DNA of 11,247 nucleotides, from NCBI GenBank assembly GCA_012798025.1, contig JAAZNX010000115.1:1-11247 (forward strand), given 5' to 3'. This DNA is from Methanothrix sp. (GTDB lineage Archaea; Halobacteriota; Methanosarcinia; Methanotrichales; Methanotrichaceae). Shown piece after piece: positions 1 to 5,474 of the stretch. Each line of letters begins with the position of its first letter. The stretch's first letter is position 1. The notes under the pieces are model-generated. The model saw nothing but the letters and a program-made list of their open reading frames with translations. It made no database searches and had not been told where the DNA came from. Made by a program: the position numbers and the translations under genes.

Positions 1-139
1 CAACCTCAAGGGACGCCATGCCGAGTACGGCAGATCCGTCGAGGACCTGACTGGTGTGTTCTCAATCGAGAAGTTCATCCAGCTCTGGGGCAACTCCACA
101 TGCGGTGCGATCAGCGTTGACTGGCTGCCCTGCATCTAA
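1..139 (+). CDS. C-terminal fragment of exported protein, near-identical paralogue of the 2434-3153 gene
   Basis: This is the last 45 codons of a gene whose start lies before the window; the reading frame begins at base 2 and stops with TAA at 137-139. The peptide matches the C-terminus of the 239-residue exported protein at 2434-3153 at every residue except the last (Ile here, Val there). It includes the FSIEKFIQLW segment, one NST sequon and the closing WLPC motif. At DNA level bases 5-102 equal 3019-3116 without a change, while the final 37 bases carry seven differences. No function can be assigned; by its paralogue it should be secreted and N-glycosylated. It is cut only by the window edge and shows no sign of being broken. 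Confidence 0.9.
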   Translation, partial: NLKGRHAEYGRSVEDLTGVFSIEKFIQLWGNSTCGAISVDWLPCI

Positions 140-151
140 ATAACAGATAAA

Positions 152-159
152 TTTATATT
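152..159 (+). promoter_or_regulatory. TATA box for the exported-protein gene at 257
   Basis: TTTATATT follows the purine-rich GATAAA, giving an archaeal BRE/TATA arrangement in the 117-base gap between two genes. Transcription would be expected to start about 25-27 bases downstream, near 180-185. That leaves a leader of about 70-75 bases before the ATG at 257. The inverted repeat at 166-189 would straddle this start point. Confidence 0.5.
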
Positions 160-165
160 CGAATA

Positions 166-189
166 AAGCTCCAGTTATCCCTGGAGCTT
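166..189 (+). promoter_or_regulatory. Perfect 9-6-9 inverted repeat, operator or terminator
   Basis: AAGCTCCAG (166-174) and CTGGAGCTT (181-189) are perfect inverted copies separated by six bases. The repeat lies 27 bases after the stop codon of the upstream gene and just downstream of the likely TATA box at 152-159. It could be the hairpin of a terminator for the upstream gene, although no T-tract follows directly. It could also be a dyad binding site over the transcription start of the next gene. The sequence alone does not decide. Confidence 0.4.
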
Positions 190-192
190 AAA

Positions 193-212
193 TCTCACCT
201 TTTTTGGTGAGA
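193..212 (+). terminator. Second hairpin with T6 loop, terminator or leader element
   Basis: TCTCACC (193-199) and GGTGAGA (206-212) form a perfect 7-bp stem around a loop of six T residues. The right arm contains GGTGA, the archaeal Shine-Dalgarno core, but no suitable start codon follows at normal spacing. If the promoter at 152-159 is used, this hairpin lies in the leader of the gene at 257. If not, it may end transcripts of the upstream gene. Confidence 0.35.
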
Positions 213-256
213 AGGGATCTAAAGCTTGTTATATCATCATCGGGGGTGAATGTAAC

Positions 257-1036
257 ATGAAGGGAGTAGTAGTCGCAGTAGTATTAGCAATCGCCCTTGC
301 AGGGCTATGCGGCACTGTGATGGCCAATCCGCCCATAGTTCCGCCTGTACAGTATGAGCAGTTTTGTGAAGCGCAGAAGGTGTCTGGAACGGGAGTTATC
401 GATGTCAGCACATCGATAATCGATAAGAAAATTGCGCTCGAGTACTTCAATACAATGTCCGGAGACGGCGACTTCGAGCTTGATTCAGAGCATGCTTATT
501 CGCAGAACGCAGACAAGTTGAAGAGAAATGTCTCCTCGGTCAATGGAGGAAATGAGTCCAACCTGAACCTCTTCGAGAGCACCAAGATGATCTATTCAGG
601 AGCGACGCCACTGACGGGTGGGAAGTCCCTTACCTCGAAGGCCTTCTACGGAGGCATTGGGGCAAACGTTCAGGAGCTGTACTCCGTAAATGAGATGGAG
701 CAGGATGAAACTGCATTCTTCTCCTCAACCACGCCCTACAATCCGCCTGGAAGAACGCCCGAGAATCTGGTGAAGGACCTGAAGAAAGCTGGAAGAGATA
801 CAGATGCCGTTGCGGCTCTGATGGGCAGCAATCCGGCTCATGTGATCGGCATTGAAACCAAGAATACATTCAACGGAACATGGGGCACCGACGCAACCTG
901 GCACAAGATCTTCTACAAGGATATCAAAGCTCACGAGATGTTCACGGGAATCTTCGAAGCCGAGAAGACCATCAAATTCCATGAGAACCCGGTACCCGAG
1001 AGGGTGCGTGTACCGTGTGAAGGAATAGACTGCTAG
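257..1036 (+). CDS. Exported sequon-bearing protein, C-terminal CX4C
   Basis: I recognise no known family in this 259-residue protein. Residues 1-23 are a clear signal peptide ending VMA before NPP; Cys18 does not sit in a lipobox. Residues about 41-250 share a pattern with the next two genes: VSGTG at 42-46, a GGIGANVQELY segment at 132-142 followed by NEMEQDE, and FTGIFEAEKTIKF at 229-241. The protein ends exactly with PCEGIDC (Cys254, Cys259). Sequons are at Asn91 (NVS), Asn99 (NES) and Asn206 (NGT), so it is a plausible substrate of the AglB enzymes encoded nearby. The ATG at 257 is supported by GGTGA at 245-249, seven bases upstream. A role in the cell surface or sheath is inference only. 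Confidence 0.88.
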   Translation: MKGVVVAVVLAIALAGLCGTVMANPPIVPPVQYEQFCEAQKVSGTGVIDVSTSIIDKKIALEYFNTMSGDGDFELDSEHAYSQNADKLKRNVSSVNGGNESNLNLFESTKMIYSGATPLTGGKSLTSKAFYGGIGANVQELYSVNEMEQDETAFFSSTTPYNPPGRTPENLVKDLKKAGRDTDAVAALMGSNPAHVIGIETKNTFNGTWGTDATWHKIFYKDIKAHEMFTGIFEAEKTIKFHENPVPERVRVPCEGIDC

Positions 1037-1068
1037 GCTAAAAAAGCCCAGCAGCAAATCCTTTTTTT
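1030..1068 (+). terminator. Terminator overlapping the stop codon of the 257-1036 gene
   Basis: CTGCTAGGCT (1030-1039) pairs with AGCCCAGCAG (1045-1054) over ten positions with one A-C mismatch and an A5 loop. Seven T residues follow at 1062-1068. The TAG stop codon (1034-1036) is inside the left arm. The next gene starts only 52 bases after this stop, so partial read-through would set its expression unless it has its own promoter. Confidence 0.6.
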
Positions 1069-1088
1069 AAATTGATGGTGGGGGTAGC

Positions 1089-2261
1089 ATGAAAGAATTG
1101 TTTCTGATATTTATCTTGATGGCTCTCCAGGCCTCTGCCACAGTCAGCGACCAGGGGATCTCATCAAGTGGCGTTTCGGGCAGCATCTGGACCAGTCCCT
1201 CTACTCCATCCATACCCTCATATCTGCCAAGTCCCTGTCCCGATCCTTCAGGCTCCCTCTTGGTGACCATCAGCCTGACAGGATCAAAGGAAGAGCCTGA
1301 TAAGCAGTACACCACTCAGGGAAAGCCGCTGGATTTCATAGTTTCCGTGAAGAATACTGGATCGAGCGAGGTGGAGGCCGAGGTGTGTGTGAAGCCTGAA
1401 GGTTGCTCTCTGGATTGGTTCAGCTGGACGAGCACGAGCATGACAATTCCTGCAGGAGTCTCCCGCTCCCAAGAACTACAGGTCCAGCCAGATATGAATG
1501 CTGTGGCAGGAAAGTACAGCTTTGGAGTAGAGGCATCTGCAAAATGCATCAACTCTGGCTCAAGCGAGGCCACCTTCGTTGTACAGGCAATTGATTATGC
1601 CTCTGAGACGACGGTGAGCGGCACCGGCCAGTTCCAGATCAATAAAAACTTGAGATCCATGAACTCGGGGATCAAGTCCACAAAGAATGTGCTATTCAGT
1701 GGAAGCGTGGACGCCCTCGTTAAAAATGAGTACCTTGTGGACGAGGCAAGAGGGCGCAATGCGAACTTCCAGGAGAAGGACCAGGTAGACAATTACAATG
1801 CAGTCGTTCCTGGAGATGCACTGCTGGGGTCGGAGAGCTTCAAGAGCTCTGCGGTCTTTGGTGGAGTTGGCGCCAAAGTGCTGGAGAGCTATGATGTGCA
1901 GCAGATGGAGTTCAAGAACCAGGATTTCACCTTGCATCAAACGGGATCGCAAAAGAAGATGGCAGAGTTCAAGACCGCTGACAACTTCACAGGATACTAT
2001 CTCATCGATGCCAAGCAGACGATCCCAGGACAGAAGAATCTAAAGGAGTATGAGGAATATGTAGGCTCCTTTGAGATCAACAGGAGAATACTCTTTAGGG
2101 ATGCTACAAAAACCAAAACGCCTTGCCTTGGAATAGACTGCTCTAACGAACCTGGTACAAGCATTAAAACCCAAAGCACTCCCACCTTTGCAAGCCCGTG
2201 TATCAGCAGCTCATGCAACGACTTCACAAGTAAGTTGAATGAACTTGCGAAGTCCGCATGA
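1089..2261 (+). CDS. Exported protein with Ig-like domain, shared family domain and two CX4C motifs
   Basis: This protein has 390 residues. Residues 1-18 form a signal peptide, probably cut after ASA. A Ser/Pro-rich linker runs to about residue 56. Residues about 57-168 look like a beta-sandwich of the CARDB/NEW3 type: the FIVSVKNTGSSEVEAEVCV strand, then a proline turn and GKYSFGVEAS. From VSGTG at 176-180 to about 337 it repeats the pattern of its neighbours: GGVGAKVLESY at 258-268, NFTGYY at 299-304 and YVGSFEINRRILF at 324-336. PCLGIDC (345-351) follows, then a Ser/Thr-rich tail with a second CX4C, PCISSSC (370-376). The only sequon is Asn299 (NFT). The ATG at 1089 has a GGTGGGGG stretch just upstream. 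Export is well supported; function is unknown. An adhesive or cell-envelope role is inferred from the Ig-like fold. Confidence 0.88.
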   Translation: MKELFLIFILMALQASATVSDQGISSSGVSGSIWTSPSTPSIPSYLPSPCPDPSGSLLVTISLTGSKEEPDKQYTTQGKPLDFIVSVKNTGSSEVEAEVCVKPEGCSLDWFSWTSTSMTIPAGVSRSQELQVQPDMNAVAGKYSFGVEASAKCINSGSSEATFVVQAIDYASETTVSGTGQFQINKNLRSMNSGIKSTKNVLFSGSVDALVKNEYLVDEARGRNANFQEKDQVDNYNAVVPGDALLGSESFKSSAVFGGVGAKVLESYDVQQMEFKNQDFTLHQTGSQKKMAEFKTADNFTGYYLIDAKQTIPGQKNLKEYEEYVGSFEINRRILFRDATKTKTPCLGIDCSNEPGTSIKTQSTPTFASPCISSSCNDFTSKLNELAKSA

Positions 2262-2273
2262 GCATTCTTTTTT
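2220..2273 (+). terminator. Hairpin plus T6 ending the 1089-2261 gene
   Basis: GACTTC (2220-2225) pairs with GAAGTC (2249-2254), and within it AAGTT (2232-2236) pairs with AACTT (2242-2246). The structure covers the last codons of the gene and is followed by T6 at 2268-2273, seven bases beyond the stop codon. Archaeal termination often needs only the T-tract, so that part is the more reliable evidence. Confidence 0.45.
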
Positions 2274-2357
2274 CCCGTGGTCGTTTATGCCCCAGACCCA
2301 AAGGCAGCCAAAACCTTGAAATAGGCACCTGAGAAACCATGGTGCGGGTGTTAGGGT

Positions 2358-2402
2358 ATAATGGAGAGTTCAAGCTGGCCTGTGGCCTCTTAAAACCATT
2401 AT
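2358..2402 (+). promoter_or_regulatory. Nested stem-loop in the leader region of the 2434 gene
   Basis: ATAATGG (2358-2364) pairs with CCATTAT (2396-2402); inside, AGA (2365-2367) can pair with TCT (2388-2390), and GGCC (2377-2380) with GGCC (2384-2387). A competing pairing is possible between TGGCC (2376-2380) and GGCCA (2414-2418). The structure sits about 30 bases before the start codon in a 172-base gap with no clear TATA box. A leader-RNA role is possible but rests on eye-drawn pairing only. Confidence 0.25.
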
Positions 2403-2433
2403 CAAAGACCCAAGGCCAACTATAGGAGGTAGT

Positions 2434-3153
2434 GTGGATTTGAAACGAGACCTGATCGTTATGGCGATTGTCGTCACAGCCCTGATAGGCATAGCAGGCG
2501 CTGCCAACTACATGTACGAGAAGTCGTCGGTAAAAGGAGTGGGGTACCGAAGCCTTGAGATAGTGATCTCTACTGAGACGGGCTTTAATGGAGCAAAACT
2601 GGTCGAGAAGCAGTCGGGCTCAGGAAATGTGATCACATCCAGGATAGAGCTGGAAGCCGAAAGACAACCTTCAGACCTGACTTGCACATGGCCGACGGGC
2701 ACAAACCCAATGGACTACATCAACTTCACCTCAGAGCAGGAGCTGGAATACATGCCCGTGTCTTATCAGACAGGCACCTATGACCAGAAATGGGTGGACA
2801 AGCTCTGCGTCCAGAACTACAAGATCGGAGCTGTGCTAACTGAGATGTACACACATGCTGAGCATCTGCAAAAGACCACAGAGGTCAAGACCAGGGCTTA
2901 CAACGATGCCCTAGATACTCCATGCTGCACGGGCGTTCTCGAGGCCAATCTCAACAGCAACGTGATCGGCGTTGCCCACATCGGATGGATCTCACGCGAC
3001 CCGACCGCAGACAACAATCTCAAGGGACGCCATGCCGAGTACGGCAGATCCGTCGAGGACCTGACTGGTGTGTTCTCAATCGAGAAGTTCATCCAGCTCT
3101 GGGGCAACTCCACATGTGGTGCCATCAGCGTTGACTGGTTGCCTTGCGTATGA
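2434..3153 (+). CDS. Exported cysteine-containing protein, third family member
   Basis: This protein has 239 residues from a GTG start. AGGAGGT at 2424-2430 is a strong ribosome site but lies only three bases from the GTG; TTG at 2440, two codons on, has better spacing and is a real alternative. Residues 1-23 are a signal peptide (KRD, hydrophobic core, then AGA before ANY) that could also act as a membrane anchor. The shared pattern appears as KGVGYRSLE near 34-42, IGAVLTEMY at 131-139 and DLTGVFSIEKFIQL at 209-222. Sequons are at Asn97 (NFT) and Asn225 (NST). Mature-part cysteines are 84, 125, 164, 165, 228 and 238, the last one residue from the end. A gene ending before 139 is its close copy. 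It converges with aglB. Function is not known; secretion is likely, and glycosylation plausible. Confidence 0.87.
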   Translation: MDLKRDLIVMAIVVTALIGIAGAANYMYEKSSVKGVGYRSLEIVISTETGFNGAKLVEKQSGSGNVITSRIELEAERQPSDLTCTWPTGTNPMDYINFTSEQELEYMPVSYQTGTYDQKWVDKLCVQNYKIGAVLTEMYTHAEHLQKTTEVKTRAYNDALDTPCCTGVLEANLNSNVIGVAHIGWISRDPTADNNLKGRHAEYGRSVEDLTGVFSIEKFIQLWGNSTCGAISVDWLPCV

Positions 3154-3172
3154 GATCCAGAGCTTTCGGTGA

Positions 3173-3211
3173 GATCAGCAGTATGCCCTAGTGCTGGTCT
3201 TTCTTTTTATT
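3173..3211 (+). terminator. Terminator between converging exported-protein and aglB genes
   Basis: GATCAGCA (3173-3180) pairs with TGCTGGTC (3192-3199) over eight positions including one G-T pair, with an 11-base loop. A T-rich run follows (T3, C, T5, A, T2 at 3200-3211). It lies in the 63-base gap between the converging genes and has the T-tract on the + strand, so it ends the exported-protein transcript. Confidence 0.6.
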
Positions 3212-3216
3212 CAAAC

Positions 3217-5436
3217 TTAGAAATTCACCATTATTTTCTTGCCTTCGAGGATGTCTTTCTCGCTTACGTTGATCTTTTGCGTCTTTACTCCTTCGCTATT
3301 TCCACAAAATATCGTATAGGGTTCAATGGCGTGCGTCGCATGCATGGGCTCAGTGGAGTATGGAACCCTTATCGCAAATTCACCATCTTTTATCTGACCC
3401 CGGTTCGCATAAGTGAAGGATCGACCCTGATTGGAGGTCATATTCAGCATGGCCACGACCCTCTGATCAGGGCTTGCTCTGACCATGATCAACGCTCCTG
3501 GAACGTATTCAAAGATCTTTACATCGGCTCTAGAAGGATTTGAACCCAAAGCTTGGGCCGACTCGTAGACAAGCCGGAAATGGTCTGTACCAACTCCGTC
3601 GGACAGATAGAGGCGGGCCATGGTTGTGTTGAACATGGGCGGCAATAGCGTAGCCTTGGGCGTGGATTCAGATTCGTCGAGTTTGACGTAGCGAGAGACG
3701 CTCATGTTCGCCCATTTGGCCAAGGAGTCCAGACTGCCAAAGACGGTATCGTAATCGATGAGTACGAACCTGGCTCGCCTCGAATCGAGTATTGCCGTCG
3801 CTGCGTCCTCGCTCTCTGAGAGGTAGAACTTGGCCGAATCTTCAGCACCCGCTTGAAAGTTGTTGGCCACAACAGGCCGATGTGACAGATACACGATCCA
3901 GTTTCCGTAGTCCCACCAGCACATTACACCGTACTCAGGAGCCTTCACTGGATTATCATAGTGGCTCGTTGTGTTGCTGTTCTGAATCAACCACTGAAGA
4001 GAGTCGTACCAATCTCCTGCCACCGAAGGTTTTTCATAATTGCTTAAAACAGCAGTCTGCAGAGCGCTGGGCGCTATGATCACCACGAGAAAGACCGCTG
4101 CCAGAGCCACAAGAAGCCTCTGCCCTTCCACAGAGGTCTTGTTCTTTGCCATCTTCTTTGAAATTGCATCATTTGCCGCAAAGAAGAGAAAGCCTACCAG
4201 CATCCCTATGACGATGGAATACAGATAGAGGAATCTGATCTGCGCAAAGGTTAGAATCAAGATGGCAACGGTCCAGACGAGGAACAGCAACTGCGCTGGC
4301 CTTGCTCCTGATGGGGCTCGCCGGATATACAGAATGAGGGCCACAAGACCTGCCAGAGAGAGTAGAATAGACAATCCAAGTGGTGAGGTCATGAGATTGT
4401 ACAGTGTATTTGCATCGTAGACTAGGGGCTCTGCTTCAGCGATCTTTCCTATCATCCTGCCGCCAAAGATGTAATCAGCGCCACTTTGCATAAAGGAATA
4501 CATTTTAAACGGCTGGCCGGGAAGCATTGCGGTGACCACAAGGACGCAGGCCGACGCCAACATTGTCAGAGGAAATGCTACCCAATGAATTCCTCTCTCA
4601 TTCATAAAGCGAGCGAGGGCATAGAGGAGAAGGATTCCAATGAAGAAGAAGATCGATCCAAGAAATGATGGCTTGAGCCATACTGCGCTAGCGAAAGGCA
4701 ACATGAGGATGATTGCCACCCCAAATGCTGCCAGCAGCGTGGTCGTCGTCTCAGTGGATGCCTCTCCGTGCTTCAGGTCCAATGTCATCTGAACCGCCGC
4801 ATAGACGAGGAAGATCCCCAGATAGATGTCTGCGCCAAGCCATGTGTAGGCCAGAGCTGCAAATGTGACTCCTGCCACGGCTGCAAAGAGATGCCTTCTC
4901 TCCTTTCTGTAGAGGGCTAGCACCACAAATAAAAGGGCGGCTACATCCAGCAGAATCTCGAGACAGTGGTGGTCTGTGGCGCCGAGCATGGTCCTCGTGA
5001 TATGCCACGGGGCTATGGCTACCATCAAGGCAGATAGCAGAGCAATATTGCGGTCAAAGAGCTCTCTTGAAAGATAATATACGACCGCGATTGTGAGAGC
5101 TCCCATGACTGCGGGCAAAATGGCAGAGACCATCTCCACACCCTCTCTAGAGTGCTGGCCCAGCATCAAAGATATGGCCGCCAAGAGTTGGTCGAAGAGT
5201 GGCGGCCAGGTAAGCTCAAGGCCGTGCGGATAGTTCAGGTAGGAGTCAAACCAAAGGGTATTGGGAAAGTGGTTCACTGTGTACAAGATTCTGCGCAGGT
5301 GATAGTATTCATCAAAGCCAACTGGAAGCAGGCCATTTTCTGTTAGTGATTGTCTTCCCACATAAAGCCTTAGCAAAAAACCAAATAACATTATAGATAG
5401 CAGTTCTGCCGACTCATGCCTCTTTCCTTGGCCCAT
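3217..5436 (-). CDS. aglB: AglB/STT3 oligosaccharyltransferase, first of tandem pair (divergent recognition motif)
   Basis: The 739-residue catalytic subunit transfers a lipid-linked glycan to Asn in N-x-S/T on the outer side of the membrane. Family marks seen: FDEYYH near 41-46 (first external-loop acidic motif), DHH at 155-157, KIAEAEP at 331-337 in the position of the TIxE/SVSE motif, and WWDYG at 507-511, the sequon-binding signature. Residues about 11-455 are mostly membrane segments (GT-C fold); the rest is the outer domain. The segment matching the archaeal DK motif reads D561, T564, S568, L572, whereas the neighbouring copy has D553, L556, K560, I564, so the usual Lys is absent. A TATA box lies at 5461-5469, about 28 bases before the ATG, and only a weak GGAG is present, so the mRNA is probably nearly leaderless. 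The family is certain; full activity is likely but untested. Confidence 0.95.
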   Translation of the reverse strand: MGQGKRHESAELLSIMLFGFLLRLYVGRQSLTENGLLPVGFDEYYHLRRILYTVNHFPNTLWFDSYLNYPHGLELTWPPLFDQLLAAISLMLGQHSREGVEMVSAILPAVMGALTIAVVYYLSRELFDRNIALLSALMVAIAPWHITRTMLGATDHHCLEILLDVAALLFVVLALYRKERRHLFAAVAGVTFAALAYTWLGADIYLGIFLVYAAVQMTLDLKHGEASTETTTTLLAAFGVAIILMLPFASAVWLKPSFLGSIFFFIGILLLYALARFMNERGIHWVAFPLTMLASACVLVVTAMLPGQPFKMYSFMQSGADYIFGGRMIGKIAEAEPLVYDANTLYNLMTSPLGLSILLSLAGLVALILYIRRAPSGARPAQLLFLVWTVAILILTFAQIRFLYLYSIVIGMLVGFLFFAANDAISKKMAKNKTSVEGQRLLVALAAVFLVVIIAPSALQTAVLSNYEKPSVAGDWYDSLQWLIQNSNTTSHYDNPVKAPEYGVMCWWDYGNWIVYLSHRPVVANNFQAGAEDSAKFYLSESEDAATAILDSRRARFVLIDYDTVFGSLDSLAKWANMSVSRYVKLDESESTPKATLLPPMFNTTMARLYLSDGVGTDHFRLVYESAQALGSNPSRADVKIFEYVPGALIMVRASPDQRVVAMLNMTSNQGRSFTYANRGQIKDGEFAIRVPYSTEPMHATHAIEPYTIFCGNSEGVKTQKINVSEKDILEGKKIMVNF

Positions 5437-5460
5437 GGGCTCCAGTTACGAAGACCTAAT

Positions 5461-5469
5461 CTATATAAG
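5461..5469 (-). promoter_or_regulatory. TATA box for the aglB gene starting at 5436
   Basis: Read on the - strand this is CTTATATAG, centred about 28 bases before the start codon. The 38-base gap between the two aglB genes contains it, just past the stop codon of the second. The spacing predicts a transcript beginning within a few bases of the ATG. Confidence 0.6.
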
Positions 5470-5474
5470 CTTTC

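Noticed and set aside
302..322. Possible lipoprotein signal at Cys18 of the 257-1036 protein
   Set aside because: The residue before Cys is Leu and the hydrophobic core continues past it; a normal cleavage site after VMA fits better.
725..1057. Open frame of 110 codons on the - strand
   Set aside because: It lies opposite the secreted-protein gene, with no ribosome site or recognisable motif, while the + strand frame has a signal peptide, sequons and family matches.
3169..3543. Open frame of 124 codons on the + strand after the third secreted-protein gene
   Set aside because: It begins inside the terminator hairpin and runs opposite the aglB 3' end; no motif or ribosome site supports it.
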